Source: Lewinellaceae bacterium (lineage in GTDB: Bacteria; Bacteroidota; Bacteroidia; Chitinophagales; Saprospiraceae). Taken from it: 50,937 nucleotides of DNA. The stretch's first letter is position 1. Each line of letters opens with the position of its first letter. The stretch lies in contig CANHEE010000005.1 in the NCBI GenBank assembly GCA_947459655.1, positions 1 through 50,937 on the forward strand, written 5' to 3'. A model generated the notes under the pieces. That model made no database searches. It was not told the origin of the DNA and worked only from the letters and a program-made list of their open reading frames with translations. Of the stretch, positions 17,438 to 27,081 are shown piece after piece. The translations under genes were made by a program, and so were the position numbers.

Positions 17438-18256
17438 TTATTTTTTGTCACGACCTCCGGTGCCACGTCTGTCACCGCTACCGCCACGTCTGTCATTGCC
17501 ACTGCGACGATCGTTTCCACCTCTTCTGTCATTACCACCGCGACGATCTCCGCCACCACGTCTGTCACCGCTACCCATTCCTTGGCCATTACCTTTGGCT
17601 TCTACACCGGCAGTCGGCGAAAGGTCTACTTTGGTAAGGATTTCACCACGACAAATCCAGGTTTTGATTCCAATCTTTCCATAAACGGTCTGTGCCTCTG
17701 CGTGTGCATAGTCGATGTCAGCACGAAGCGTATGTAGAGGCGTACGGCCTTCTTTGTACTCTTCAGAGCGCGCCATGTCAGCACCATTCAAACGACCAGA
17801 GATACGAACTTTAATTCCTTCAGCACCAACGCGAATTGTAGACTGAATAGCAGCCTTAATGGCACGACGGTAGTTCATACGACCCTCAATCTGCTTGGCG
17901 ATGGATTCACCAACAATTGCAGCATCAAGCTCAGGCTTTCTGATTTCAACGATGTTGATCTGGATGTCTTTCGCAGTAAGTTTTTTCAACTCTTCGCGAA
18001 CCTTATCAACTTCCTGACCACCTTTTCCGATGATGATGCCCGGACGTGAAGTGTGAATGGTTACAGTGACTCTTTTTAGGTTGCGCTCGATTACTATGCG
18101 AGCGATTCCACCTTTAGCGATACGAGCTCTGATATAGTTGCGGATTTTTTCGTCCTCTACAACTTTTAAAGCGTAATCTTTGCCTCCGAACCAGTTAGAT
18201 TCCCAACCTTTGATGATACCTAAGCGATTGCCGATCGGATTCGTCTTTTGACCCAT
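17438..18256 (-). CDS. rpsC: 30S ribosomal protein uS3 with DRR-repeat C-terminal tail
   Basis: Residues 1-218 are a normal uS3, part of the mRNA entry channel. They include the KH domain ([14 protein letters not shown] near 73-86) and the C-terminal domain ([39 protein letters not shown]). Residues 221-272 are an extra low-complexity tail in which the triplet DRR recurs every 6 residues (231, 237, 243, 249, 255, then 262), spaced by Gly/Asn/Ser. The tail ends GGRDKK. It resembles RGG-type RNA-binding tails. On the DNA it is an 18-bp tandem repeat at about 17445-17570. Confidence 0.97.
   Translation of the reverse strand: MGQKTNPIGNRLGIIKGWESNWFGGKDYALKVVEDEKIRNYIRARIAKGGIARIVIERNLKRVTVTIHTSRPGIIIGKGGQEVDKVREELKKLTAKDIQINIVEIRKPELDAAIVGESIAKQIEGRMNYRRAIKAAIQSTIRVGAEGIKVRISGRLNGADMARSEEYKEGRTPLHTLRADIDYAHAEAQTVYGKIGIKTWICRGEILTKVDLSPTAGVEAKGNGQGMGSGDRRGGGDRRGGNDRRGGNDRRSGNDRRGGSGDRRGTGGRDKK
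17445..17570. repeat. 18-bp tandem repeats encoding the uS3 tail
   Basis: Near-identical 18-bp units built around CGACGATC/CGTCTGTC encode the repeating G-(G/S)-(N/G)-D-R-R unit on the reverse strand. Synonymous and Asn/Gly/Ser differences show the units have diverged. Repeat-number variation between strains would be expected. Confidence 0.7.
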
Positions 18257-18288
18257 GGATATTATCTAATAGTTTAATTTTGAATAAA

Positions 18289-18633
18289 TTAAGCAGAAAC
18301 GCGCGTATCTACTATTACCGTTACGTGATTGCGACGCTTCAGGATACGATGCGCTCTACCCTGTGGAGCTGGCTGGAAACGCTTGATCTGCGTTCCTTCA
18401 TCGCACCAGATGGTCTTAATATACAGGCCTTCAGGCTCTGTATCTTCGTTTTTTTGTTGCCAGTTGTTCGCGGCAGAAAGTACCAACTTCTCAAGCCAAA
18501 TAGCGGCTTCCTTGTTGGTATATTTAAGAATATTCAAGGCCTTGTCTACATCTACTCCGCGAATCAGGTCTACGACCAGGCGCATTTTACGCGCAGACAT
18601 CGGACAATTTCTTAGTTTCGCAACTGCTTCCAT
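18289..18633 (-). CDS. rplV: 50S ribosomal protein uL22
   Basis: Lines the peptide exit tunnel with its beta-hairpin. The 114 residues start [20 protein letters not shown] and contain the hairpin region [23 protein letters not shown] near 75-95, the site of macrolide-resistance changes in other species. Nothing in it looks altered. It lies between rpsS (76 nt) and rpsC (32 nt). Confidence 0.97.
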   Translation of the reverse strand: MEAVAKLRNCPMSARKMRLVVDLIRGVDVDKALNILKYTNKEAAIWLEKLVLSAANNWQQKNEDTEPEGLYIKTIWCDEGTQIKRFQPAPQGRAHRILKRRNHVTVIVDTRVSA

Positions 18634-18709
18634 TATTGAATGATTGTTAGATTGTTTGAAACAGTTTGTCAGGAATTAGCCATGACAAACAAAACGCTCA
18701 GAACTAATT

Positions 18710-18982
18710 TTACTTTTTCTTTTTATCAGCACCGTGACCACGGAAATTACGTGTAAGTGCAAATTCACCAAGTTTGTGACCAACCATATTCTCTGTCACA
18801 TAAACAGGAATAAAAGTCTTCCCGTTGTGCACTGCTATGGTTTCACCAACCATATCAGGAATAATCATGGATGCACGAGACCAGGTTTTGATCACCTGCT
18901 TCTTATTGCTTTCTTTAGCCTTCATTACTTTTTCAAGTAATGCGTGAAAAACATAAGGTCCTTTTTTAATTGAACGTGGCAT
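18710..18982 (-). CDS. rpsS: 30S ribosomal protein uS19
   Basis: Head protein forming a complex with uS13. The 90 residues include [34 protein letters not shown] and the signature [24 protein letters not shown]. The C-terminus is Lys-rich (HGADKKKK). Confidence 0.98.
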   Translation of the reverse strand: MPRSIKKGPYVFHALLEKVMKAKESNKKQVIKTWSRASMIIPDMVGETIAVHNGKTFIPVYVTENMVGHKLGEFALTRNFRGHGADKKKK

Positions 18983-19019
18983 TTTGTATGAATTTTAAAT
19001 GCGATTTACGCCTGGTTTC

Positions 19020-19853
19020 TTATTTATTGGTTGTCTTTCTGCGCGTGATGATCAAACGGTTGGATGACTTCGTCTTACTGCGTGTCTTGAATCCCTTCGC
19101 CGGCTTACCGGTACGTGACCTTGGGTGACCTCCAGAAGAACGTCCTTCTCCACCACCCATTGGGTGATCTACCGGGTTCATTGCTACACCTCTAACCCTC
19201 GGACGACGTCCCAACCAACGGCTTCGTCCTGCCTTGCCAGAAACTTCTAGGTTGTGGTCAGGATTGGATGTCGAACCTATGGTACATTTACATGTCAGCA
19301 ATACACGACGCACCTCACCTGAAGGCATCTGAAGAACGGCATACTTGCCTTCCCTACCCAATAGGGTCGCATACGTACCTGCACTTCTCGCCAGAGCTGC
19401 ACCCTTACCAGGTTGCATCTCGACAGCATATACCTGAGAACCCAATGGCACATCAGATAGGAACATCGCATTACCGGATTCCGGAGCTGCAGATTTTCCA
19501 CTCTCAATGGTCTGCCCTACTTTGAGCCCCTTCGGTGCGATAATGTAACGCTTCTCGCCGTCAGCATAAGCAACAAGTGCTATAAATGCAGTACGGTTCG
19601 GATCGTACTCGATCGACTTCACTGTTCCAGGCACACCATCTTTGTTGCGCTTGAAATCAACGATTCTGTATCTTTTCTTATGACCGCCACCCAAGTAGCG
19701 CATGGTCATGTGACCTTCACTGTTACGTCCACCCGATTTTTTCATCGGCGCCAGCAGACTTCTTTCAGGCTCATTCGTTGTGATTTCGCTGAAAGAGTTC
19801 GATACTTTTGTGCGAAGCGACGGGGTGGTCGGATTATATTTTTTAAGTCCCAT
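19020..19853 (-). CDS. rplB: 50S ribosomal protein uL2
   Basis: Highly conserved protein needed for subunit joining and the peptidyl-transferase centre. The 277 residues run from [14 protein letters not shown] through [19 protein letters not shown] to [19 protein letters not shown], which holds the conserved His near the active centre. It follows rplW by 38 nt. Confidence 0.98.
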   Translation of the reverse strand: MGLKKYNPTTPSLRTKVSNSFSEITTNEPERSLLAPMKKSGGRNSEGHMTMRYLGGGHKKRYRIVDFKRNKDGVPGTVKSIEYDPNRTAFIALVAYADGEKRYIIAPKGLKVGQTIESGKSAAPESGNAMFLSDVPLGSQVYAVEMQPGKGAALARSAGTYATLLGREGKYAVLQMPSGEVRRVLLTCKCTIGSTSNPDHNLEVSGKAGRSRWLGRRPRVRGVAMNPVDHPMGGGEGRSSGGHPRSRTGKPAKGFKTRSKTKSSNRLIITRRKTTNK

Positions 19854-19891
19854 TGTTATTTTGACTTAATTTACTGCGTTAAGAATTCAAA

Positions 19892-20203
19892 TTATGCGTT
19901 ATCGGTATCTTCTACTGAGGGAAAAACATCAATGCTCTCTCCTTCTGCGAGGGTAACGATTGCTTTTTTATAAGCAGGCTTGCGGCCTTTCACCACCGCG
20001 GTCTTGGTCATGCGTGATTTGGCTTTTGCCGGCATGATTGCTGTGTTTACATCTACAACCTGAACGTTGTAGTAAGCGGCAACAGCTTTTCCGATTTCGA
20101 TTTTGTTGACATCTTTGGCTACAACAAAAGCGTACTTGTTCAGTGTGTCGGCACCACTTGTTGACTTTTCCGAAATGATCGGCTTGATTATAATCTGTTT
20201 CAT
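19892..20203 (-). CDS. rplW: 50S ribosomal protein uL23
   Basis: Tunnel-exit docking site for trigger factor and the signal recognition particle. The 103 residues begin MKQIIIKPIISEKST and include KYAFVVAKDVNKIEIGKAV, the family core. The C-terminus is slightly extended and acidic (GESIDVFPSVEDTDNA). It lies 12 nt after rplD. Confidence 0.96.
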   Translation of the reverse strand: MKQIIIKPIISEKSTSGADTLNKYAFVVAKDVNKIEIGKAVAAYYNVQVVDVNTAIMPAKAKSRMTKTAVVKGRKPAYKKAIVTLAEGESIDVFPSVEDTDNA

Positions 20204-20215
20204 TGCTGTAATTGA

Positions 20216-20842
20216 TTAAGCAAAGTTTTCTACTATTTTTGAGATTGAACCTTCAGTCAGCACCAATGCGTTGGCATTCATGATGGCATAGGTATTGACA
20301 TCAGCCGCTACCATTACACCTGCCCTTGGCATGTTGCGTCCTGAAAGGTAAACATTGGCATCGTACTCAGGCGTAACCACCAATGCCTTCTTGTCTGCAA
20401 CCTTGAGATTCCTCAACATTGCTGCAAAATCCTTGGTTTTAGGCGCATCAAAGGCAATGTTTTCAACAACCATAATTTGACCATTGGTAGCCTTACTGGA
20501 AAAAGCAGACTTACGGGCCAACTGGCGAACTTTCATGTTTAGTTTGAAGGAGTAGTCACGAGGTTTTGGACCGAAGACACGTCCACCACCGTAAACCAAC
20601 GGCGATTTCATGTCACCACGACGAGCTCCGCCTGTGCCTTTCTGACGAAATGCTTTCTTGGTAGTACGAGAAATTTCGCTTCTTTCTTTAGACTTGTGCG
20701 TACCCTGACGCTGATTGGCTAGGTACTGCTTGACCGCAAGATATACTGCGTTCTCATTTGGCTCGATGCCGAAAACATCTGCCGGAAGCTCAACAGTACG
20801 TCCGGTCTTTCCGCCCTGAATATTTAAGATATCGAGTTTCAT
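20216..20842 (-). CDS. rplD: 50S ribosomal protein uL4
   Basis: Its extended loop reaches the tunnel constriction. The 208 residues contain the conserved loop [29 protein letters not shown] region (about 63-91, with GTGGARRG as core) and the globular domain ending in a Glu/Ser helix. In Escherichia coli uL4 represses the S10 operon; no equivalent leader is recognisable here. It overlaps the end of rplC by one nt. Confidence 0.97.
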   Translation of the reverse strand: MKLDILNIQGGKTGRTVELPADVFGIEPNENAVYLAVKQYLANQRQGTHKSKERSEISRTTKKAFRQKGTGGARRGDMKSPLVYGGGRVFGPKPRDYSFKLNMKVRQLARKSAFSSKATNGQIMVVENIAFDAPKTKDFAAMLRNLKVADKKALVVTPEYDANVYLSGRNMPRAGVMVAADVNTYAIMNANALVLTEGSISKIVENFA

Positions 20843-21477
20843 TATAGTTTACTGGTCTTTTCGATGATTACAATTGCACCTTTGTGTCCAGGAATGGATC
20901 CTTTAACAAGTAGCAGATTTTGTTCAGCAAATATTTTAACAATCTTAAGGTTCTTAGTCGTAACCTGTCCACCGCCATCTCTACCTGCCATGCGCATACC
21001 TTTCATGACCTTTGAAGGATATGAAGAGGCACCCACTGAACCCGGAGCACGAAGACGGTTGTGCTGACCGTGCGTACTTTGGCCCACACCGCCGAAACCA
21101 TGGCGCTTTACAACCCCCTGGAAACCCTTACCTTTAGTCGTTCCTACCGCATTGACCGTTTCACCCTCACTGAAAACATCAGTAATGTTTACGCTTTCAC
21201 CAAGGCCTTTGGATGCGGCATCAAAACCGCGAAACTCTTTCAATTTGAGTTTTGGTGTAGTGCCGGCCTTGGCAAAATGGCCCATAGCGGGCTTGGTAGT
21301 ACTTTTTTCTCTTTTTTCTCCGAAGCCAAACTGAAGAGAGTCGTAACCGTCAGTATCAACACTTTTAACCTGTGTCACTACGTTGGGACCCAACTCTATC
21401 ACTGTTACTCCGACGGAATTGCCAGCTGCGTCAAACACACTGGTCATACCGATTTTTTTTCCGATCAAACCGTTCAC
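20842..21477 (-). CDS. rplC: 50S ribosomal protein uL3
   Basis: Early-assembly protein that reaches towards the peptidyl-transferase centre. The 211 residues begin [16 protein letters not shown] and contain [19 protein letters not shown] and the loop [20 protein letters not shown]. The start is a GTG (21475-21477); no ATG fits. A small hairpin (21482-21500) ends 4 nt before this GTG. It follows rpsJ after an unusually long 152-nt gap. Confidence 0.97.
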   Translation of the reverse strand: MNGLIGKKIGMTSVFDAAGNSVGVTVIELGPNVVTQVKSVDTDGYDSLQFGFGEKREKSTTKPAMGHFAKAGTTPKLKLKEFRGFDAASKGLGESVNITDVFSEGETVNAVGTTKGKGFQGVVKRHGFGGVGQSTHGQHNRLRAPGSVGASSYPSKVMKGMRMAGRDGGGQVTTKNLKIVKIFAEQNLLLVKGSIPGHKGAIVIIEKTSKL

Positions 21478-21481
21478 TGTG

Positions 21482-21500
21482 ATAAGATTTATGATCTTAT
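21482..21500 (-). promoter_or_regulatory. Small hairpin at the rplC start
   Basis: ATAAGAT (21482-21488) pairs with ATCTTAT (21494-21500) around a 5-nt loop. It occupies the ribosome-binding region just upstream of the GTG start of rplC, so it could modulate translation of the genes after rpsJ. Short and A/T-rich; role inferred. Confidence 0.3.
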
Positions 21501-21629
21501 TAGAAAATACGAAAAGTCAGTATTATTTTTCTGCTAATTCGATTTACTCAACTTAGTGCATCATTTGAGCAAATCCACCAAAAAATAACTTAACGTTCCT
21601 GATTTTGATTTTTTAATTAACTGGAACTA

Positions 21630-21938
21630 TTACGTCAGTTTTACCTGAATGTCCACACCACTTGGCAACTCCAACTTTGAAAGTGCATCTACCGTTTTCT
21701 GAGTAGGTGTATAAATTTCAATCAAACGCTTGTGCGTTCGTAACTGGAACTGCTCACGGGACTTCTTATTGACGTGAGGAGAGCGCAACACTGTGAAAAA
21801 CTTTTTCTCAGTGGGTAGCGGAATCGGTCCAGCCACGACAGCGCCACTGGTGCGTACTGTCTTTACGATCTTCTCAGTAGACTTATCTACAAGATTGTGA
21901 TCGTAACTTCTTAGCTTTATTCTTATCTTCTGATTCAT
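21630..21938 (-). CDS. rpsJ: 30S ribosomal protein uS10
   Basis: Head protein of the 30S subunit, also the NusE antitermination factor. The 102 residues start [20 protein letters not shown] and include [28 protein letters not shown], which is strongly conserved. It is the first gene of the 30-gene cluster; the str genes (rpsL, rpsG, fusA), which often precede it, are not in the window. A consensus promoter lies about 50 nt upstream. Confidence 0.98.
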   Translation of the reverse strand: MNQKIRIKLRSYDHNLVDKSTEKIVKTVRTSGAVVAGPIPLPTEKKFFTVLRSPHVNKKSREQFQLRTHKRLIEIYTPTQKTVDALSKLELPSGVDIQVKLT

Positions 21939-21993
21939 ACCTTCTTTGTGAAGAAAATTTTATTTTGAAATGCCTTCTTTCGTAAAAGCGGTG

Positions 21994-22024
21994 CAAAGAT
22001 ACGCTTATTTTTATTAAGGCCAAA
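21994..22024 (-). promoter_or_regulatory. Main promoter of the S10-spc-alpha cluster
   Basis: On the reverse strand TTTG (22024-22021), exactly 19 nt of spacer, then TATCTTTG (22001-21994): a perfect match to the Bacteroidota housekeeping promoter. Transcription should start near 21988, leaving about a 50-nt leader before rpsJ. A/T-rich tracts (22021-22080) lie just upstream, as in strong promoters. Confidence 0.85.
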
Positions 22025-22200
22025 TTTTTTTGTATTTTTTTTATCCGATTCTAAAAAATATCTTTCCTTTCAGAAAAAAAAACACAACCAGGCGTCGCAA
22101 ACACCTGAATACAGCAGAATTATCAGACAAAAACAACTCAGATGAATGCAAAATATTATTCGGCGCACTATAAAATCAATCCAGTACTGAATTAAATTCT

Positions 22201-25023
22201 TCAGTTTGATGAACCTGGATTCATTAACCGTCGTCTCACCCAGCCCATCGCAAGACCAATCATCATCAGTACAGAACCAATCCAGAAACAATTGATGCCA
22301 GGGAACACAATGGCCTGCAATACGATGTAATCGCTACGAGGGATGTTTTCGGCTATTTCCAATGGCAGCATACGTGATGCTTCGCTGCCTTCTGCAACTG
22401 CAATGACCGCGGAACCCTTTCCCGGATTGATGTTCAGCAATTTTGCATGAATGCCAAGTCCAACAGACTGGTCTTTAAGCGTGAATGGATTATCATTCCG
22501 GATAACAAAAAGCGGTTTGATTTCATCCTTAAGGCCTGCTCTCTTGAGTTCCAGAACGGCATTTACACCAACATCACCATTCTCAGCCCGGTATGCCGGA
22601 TGAGATCCCTTTCGGTCAAAATCTGTAAATTTTATTTTAGTGCCGCGGATGTCAATTTCATCTCCCGGCAGCATCTCGTGCTCAACGTACTTAAGGTTTC
22701 GGTCATCTTCAAATATCTGATCAAAAATGCGTTCAGGAATCCTGATTTTGAGGTGCAGCTGATTAATCGCCTCTGGCAAACTCAACACCTGATTGTCTCT
22801 CAGGACGATGACAGGATTGGCGTACCAGACTGAGTCCGTATTCGATTTGTGTACCGCAATTTTCATCCCCACTGCAAGGTCGTTTTCCTCACGCTTATAA
22901 CTGCTTACCTGAGGATCCATACTAACCTCAACAATCCGGACATCAAATCCGGACATCCAAAGTGTATCCCCAAATCTCATCATCTGAGGCATGTATTTCA
23001 GGCTGTCCTCCTCTTCTTTTCTGAACTTCGGATCAAGGTCCGCCTTGGGAAGTGAAGAGACATGTGTAAAAATATCTTTGTTCCAGTAATGCTTGGTAGA
23101 TGGGTTGGAAGCGGCAATTTTGGAAAAAGTTTTGTCGTACAAAACATTGGGATAAAGATTAAAGTCCTCCAAAACAGCACCCAAAGGATCAATTCTACGG
23201 TAGTTGATTTCAAACCGCCGGGTGAAATCCCACATGGTGTCCCTGGTGTAGGTAACTGTGTAACCCGACATCAGCATCGGCGAGCCTTTCATCAGAAGGA
23301 TATTTTTCTGATAAAATTCCTTTTCTTCACCCTCAATCAGCCCCTCCTGAGCAAATGGATTAGAGGAGATAAATACTTTATTGAGGCCAGATGCGAGAAT
23401 CCCTACTATCATCAATCCGAAGCCCAGATGCGCTATGGCTGAAGCCGCTGCTTTCAGATTGCTGCGCATGAATGCCCACAGGTAGGTGGCATTGGCAGTG
23501 ACGGAAAAAATTCCGGTAAACAAAAGCAACAGGTACTGCCATGCACGGGCATCTATCCACTGCGCAGCCAAAAGGGTCAGTAAAATAGCCGACACCAGTG
23601 AGATGAGCAAATGAGGAGCAACTCTTTTCAGATATGAGGCAAAACTAAGTTCCTTGTACCTGAGATACTGTGCAAATGAACTCAGCAAGGCTACAAACAC
23701 ACCTATCCACAACTGGTACTTATTGTAGTGCGCGATAGCATCCACAGGTGGCGACCAATTCAATGGCTTACCCAATGCCTCTGAAACTTTATTGTATACC
23801 GGAATAGAAGTGGTGAAAGTAATCAGAACGGAAGAGAAAAGAAGCACTAGCGCACCAATAAACATCCAGAACTCCCTGCTCCCGGTGGCTTCCTCTTTCT
23901 CGGAAGAAGGAATCTGCCTGCTCCTGTAAACGTACAGACCGAAACCCAGTAAAGTGAATACCCCAAGGAAAGCAACAAGCTGCCACTCCAGTCCCATCTC
24001 GGTAAAAGCATGCACGGAACTGTCACCCAGAATACCGCTGCGGGTGAGGAAGGTGGAGTACACGACGAGGATAAAAGACAGTATATAATATAAATATGTA
24101 CTCCTTATGGCATTGTCTGTATTTTTCGCAATCAGGTTGGTGTGGATTCCGGCTATTAAAATCAACCAAGGCACCAGCGACATGTTTTCAACGGGATCCC
24201 AAGCCCAGTAGCCACCGAAGCTAAGCGCCTCATAAGCCCATGCCCCCCCCATCAGAATTCCGGTTCCAAGGATTGCACCTGAAAACAAAGCCCATGGAAG
24301 AACTGTCTTCAGCCACTCCCTATGCTCATTTCTCCACAGTGCAGCTACAGCAAAACAGAATGGAATGGAAGTACTGGCAAAGCCCAGGAAAAGCGTTGGG
24401 GGATGTATGGTCATCCAGTAATTCTGCAACAGTGGATTAAGTCCGTTTCCCTTAATTAGCGACACATAATCAGCCTTGCTGAATATGGGGGCATCCATCA
24501 CATCTCTCAGTAAAAGCAATGGGTTGCTACCGAGACGAAACTGCGCAAATCCAAGATCAAAATACGCTCCCAGAATCATACTGGCCAATAAGACCTGAAT
24601 TCCGGCCAGGACCGAAAGCACCGGTGCTTCCCAGTTTTTTGCTCTCAGCATCACAGCAAAACCGAGCACCATGTGCCAGAACATCCACAGCGTAAAACTA
24701 CCCTCCTGTCCTTCCCAAAAGGCGGCGAAAATATAACTGAACGGCAGTTCGTCTGACACATGCTGTTGTGCATACTGGTACTCATAGTACTTACAGGTCA
24801 TTACTGTAAACATACAAGATGCGTAGCCCAGCACGCTAAGCGCATGAATTCCAAATGATGCCCTTCCCAGACGAAGCCAACTTTTACCCTCTTCTGCCTG
24901 ATTTTTAATGCGCTGTTCGGCAAAATAATAGGATAGCATTGACAGGATGGCTGCCAGAAAATTCAGTACAATAAAAATCCGCCCTACCGTTCCGGGCCAT
25001 AAATGCTCTCCGATGTAATTCAT
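22201..25023 (-). CDS. ccmF: CcmF/CcsA-type cytochrome c biogenesis protein
   Basis: Large membrane protein of cytochrome c maturation that handles haem for attachment to apocytochromes on the periplasmic side. The 940 residues contain about 15 hydrophobic segments. They include FWEGQEGSF (102-110), HPPTLFLGF (207-215) and the haem-handling tryptophan-rich motif GGYWAWDPVENMSLVPWL (270-287), then LTRSGILGDSSVHAF. A long soluble periplasmic domain (about 560-900) precedes a last transmembrane helix. This is the CcmF layout; Bacteroidota annotations also call it CcsA. No ccmE, ccmG or ccmH is adjacent. The upstream gene (25056-25418) is only 32 nt away and probably co-transcribed. Confidence 0.9.
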   Translation of the reverse strand: MNYIGEHLWPGTVGRIFIVLNFLAAILSMLSYYFAEQRIKNQAEEGKSWLRLGRASFGIHALSVLGYASCMFTVMTCKYYEYQYAQQHVSDELPFSYIFAAFWEGQEGSFTLWMFWHMVLGFAVMLRAKNWEAPVLSVLAGIQVLLASMILGAYFDLGFAQFRLGSNPLLLLRDVMDAPIFSKADYVSLIKGNGLNPLLQNYWMTIHPPTLFLGFASTSIPFCFAVAALWRNEHREWLKTVLPWALFSGAILGTGILMGGAWAYEALSFGGYWAWDPVENMSLVPWLILIAGIHTNLIAKNTDNAIRSTYLYYILSFILVVYSTFLTRSGILGDSSVHAFTEMGLEWQLVAFLGVFTLLGFGLYVYRSRQIPSSEKEEATGSREFWMFIGALVLLFSSVLITFTTSIPVYNKVSEALGKPLNWSPPVDAIAHYNKYQLWIGVFVALLSSFAQYLRYKELSFASYLKRVAPHLLISLVSAILLTLLAAQWIDARAWQYLLLLFTGIFSVTANATYLWAFMRSNLKAAASAIAHLGFGLMIVGILASGLNKVFISSNPFAQEGLIEGEEKEFYQKNILLMKGSPMLMSGYTVTYTRDTMWDFTRRFEINYRRIDPLGAVLEDFNLYPNVLYDKTFSKIAASNPSTKHYWNKDIFTHVSSLPKADLDPKFRKEEEDSLKYMPQMMRFGDTLWMSGFDVRIVEVSMDPQVSSYKREENDLAVGMKIAVHKSNTDSVWYANPVIVLRDNQVLSLPEAINQLHLKIRIPERIFDQIFEDDRNLKYVEHEMLPGDEIDIRGTKIKFTDFDRKGSHPAYRAENGDVGVNAVLELKRAGLKDEIKPLFVIRNDNPFTLKDQSVGLGIHAKLLNINPGKGSAVIAVAEGSEASRMLPLEIAENIPRSDYIVLQAIVFPGINCFWIGSVLMMIGLAMGWVRRRLMNPGSSN

Positions 25024-25055
25024 ATTTCCGAGTTGTGATTTCTCTGGTTCCGGAA

Positions 25056-25418
25056 TTAAAACTCCCAGCCCTCATCGATAATCGGTGGTTTGTAGTTTCT
25101 TTTGGACTGCATACGCTCCTTCTGCCTTTCGAGAATCAGGCGGGCCAGCGCTACATTGGAAGGTTCGGGATATCCCGGAATCAGTACTGCATTTATCTTT
25201 CGCTCCGGTACATCAAGTCGGTACATTAAGCCGAGAAGATAATCCATTCTATTGACCATCATATCTGCTACTTCATCGCAAAGGATATCGAAAAGCTCCG
25301 CTTCTGTCATGGGGTTCTTTTTTTGAACCACACCACGAAACGCCTCCAGATCGGGGTTTTTCAGAAAATCATCAATTTCCTGCTTTTCCGGCTCCTGATT
25401 GTGCCTTTTCTCGTCCAT
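25056..25418 (-). CDS. Small hypothetical protein upstream of ccmF
   Basis: A 120-residue soluble protein, not recognised. The start is set at the ATG for MDEKRHNQEPEKQEIDD; the longer frame would begin at a GTG and add 11 unlikely residues. It has an acidic, helical N-terminal part, a central EAELFDILCDEVADMMVNRMDYLLGL region and a conserved-looking IPGYPEPSNVALARLILERQKERMQ near the end, closing with PPIIDEGWEF. No signal peptide or membrane helix. The 32-nt spacing and shared strand suggest an operon with ccmF, but no function can be assigned. Confidence 0.7.
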   Translation of the reverse strand: MDEKRHNQEPEKQEIDDFLKNPDLEAFRGVVQKKNPMTEAELFDILCDEVADMMVNRMDYLLGLMYRLDVPERKINAVLIPGYPEPSNVALARLILERQKERMQSKRNYKPPIIDEGWEF

Positions 25419-25497
25419 ATTTACCGAATTGAATGCGATACGCAGTACCACATCGTAAATTATGGTACCCTCTATGCAAATTGCCGTTGGAATACCT

Positions 25498-25505
25498 TAC
25501 CTTTG
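25498..25505 (+). promoter_or_regulatory. -7 box of the ahcY promoter
   Basis: TACCTTTG fits TAnnTTTG; a good TTTG is missing at the 19-nt position. Transcription would begin near 25511, giving a leader of about 85 nt and supporting the ahcY start at 25595 rather than the upstream ATG at 25433. Confidence 0.45.
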
Positions 25506-25594
25506 CGGCAAAATTAGGAAAAAGGCCACAACAACTTTGGTTTTTTTCTGTTTTTCGTTTGTCAAATTCATTTATTCATCATCAACAATTTAAG

Positions 25595-26905
25595 ATGTCA
25601 GCAACAGCAACCATCAAATACAAAGTAAAAGATATCAATCTGGCAGACTGGGGTCGGAAGGAAATAGAACTGGCTGAGGCAGAAATGCCGGGCCTGATGG
25701 CACTGAGAGAAGAATTCGGTCAGGGTAAACCCCTTGCAGGCGCACGCATCGCAGGATGTCTACACATGACCATCCAAACCGCAGTACTCATCGAAACATT
25801 GGTTGCACTCGGCGCAGAAGTAAGCTGGTCATCCTGCAATATTTTTTCCACTCAGGACCACGCTGCCGCAGCCATCGCCGCCGCGGGCATCCCTGTTTTT
25901 GCCTGGAAAGGACAAACTGCTGAGGAATTTGACTGGTGCATTGAGCAGACCTTGAATGCTTTTGAAGGTGACAAATACCTGAATATGATATTGGATGATG
26001 GTGGCGACCTGACCAATATGGTCCTTGACCAGTACCCTCACCTTGCATCTGACATCAGAGGTATTTCCGAAGAAACCACCACGGGTGTTCACCGTTTGTA
26101 TGAGCGTGTAAAAAACGGCACGCTGCCAATTCCGGCCATCAATGTGAACGACTCTGTAACCAAGTCCAAGTTTGACAACAAGTATGGTTGCAAGGAATCT
26201 TGTGTGGATGCTATCCGTCGCGCAACAGATGTCATGTTGGCCGGTAAAGTTGCCGTTGTTGCTGGATATGGAGATGTTGGAAAGGGGTCCGCTGCCTCTC
26301 TTGCAGGAGCAGGGGCGCGTGTAATCGTCACCGAAATAGATCCGATCTGTGCACTACAAGCTGCAATGGACGGTTTTGAAGTTAAAAAAATGATCAATGC
26401 CGTAAAAGAGGCAAACATCGTGGTAACTGCCACAGGCAACGTGGGTATCCTGCGCGAAGAGCACTTTAAGTCCATGAAAGACAAAGCCATCGTCTGTAAC
26501 ATTGGACACTTCGACACCGAAATCGACATGGCATGGTTGAACAGTGCTTATGGACATACCAAAGTAGAAATCAAGCCTCAGGTGGATAAGTACACTGTGG
26601 ACGGGAAAGATATTATTGTACTCGCCGAGGGCCGCCTTGTAAACCTTGGTTGTGGAACGGGGCACCCATCTTTTGTAATGTCGAACTCCTTTACAAACCA
26701 GACATTGGCGCAGATTGAATTGTGGACCAACAGCGCAGCATACGACAACAATGTCTACATTTTACCTAAACACCTGGATGAGAAAGTTGCGCGTCTTCAC
26801 CTGGCGAAAATTGGTGTGGAACTTGAGGAACTTTCTCAAGAGCAGGCTGACTATATTGGCGTTCCTGCTGCCGGACCATTCAAAAATGAGCAGTACAGGT
26901 ATTGA
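25595..26905 (+). CDS. ahcY: Adenosylhomocysteinase
   Basis: Hydrolyses S-adenosylhomocysteine to adenosine and homocysteine, removing the inhibitor of methyltransferases; cytoplasmic, NAD-dependent tetramer. The 436 residues show the start [23 protein letters not shown], substrate region [26 protein letters not shown], the NAD-binding [28 protein letters not shown] and the C-terminal [10 protein letters not shown] (Lys and Tyr conserved for NAD binding). The frame is open to an ATG at 25433, but those 54 residues are not family-like and lie over the promoter, so 25595 is chosen. It ends 49 nt before a strong terminator. Confidence 0.97.
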   Translation: MSATATIKYKVKDINLADWGRKEIELAEAEMPGLMALREEFGQGKPLAGARIAGCLHMTIQTAVLIETLVALGAEVSWSSCNIFSTQDHAAAAIAAAGIPVFAWKGQTAEEFDWCIEQTLNAFEGDKYLNMILDDGGDLTNMVLDQYPHLASDIRGISEETTTGVHRLYERVKNGTLPIPAINVNDSVTKSKFDNKYGCKESCVDAIRRATDVMLAGKVAVVAGYGDVGKGSAASLAGAGARVIVTEIDPICALQAAMDGFEVKKMINAVKEANIVVTATGNVGILREEHFKSMKDKAIVCNIGHFDTEIDMAWLNSAYGHTKVEIKPQVDKYTVDGKDIIVLAEGRLVNLGCGTGHPSFVMSNSFTNQTLAQIELWTNSAAYDNNVYILPKHLDEKVARLHLAKIGVELEELSQEQADYIGVPAAGPFKNEQYRY

Positions 26906-26954
26906 TTACCCTATAAAAAATTACGGCTGGCTATACAGCAATCATGCGCTGCAA

Positions 26955-26988
26955 AAAAAGCAGACCCGGCGTTCCGGGTCTGCTTTTT
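26955..26988. terminator. Terminator after ahcY
   Basis: AAAAAGCAGACCCGG (26955-26969) and CCGGGTCTGCTTTTT (26974-26988) form a perfect 15-bp stem with a 4-nt loop, followed by T-rich sequence. A-run and T-run flank it on both strands. Confidence 0.92.
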
Positions 26989-27081
26989 CAATTTCACGAA
27001 TACGAAATAGCATATTTAACCAATTGGTAATGAGACTTTGATTTTCAGTTCATACTACACGGCTATAATTGTGTTAAAAAA

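Noticed and set aside
17416-17684. Forward frames rich in Arg/Pro/His over the uS3 tail
   Set aside because: Antisense shadow of the DRR repeats.
25433-25594. Longer N-terminus for AhcY
   Set aside because: The extra 54 residues are unlike the family and overlie the -7 box at 25498-25505.
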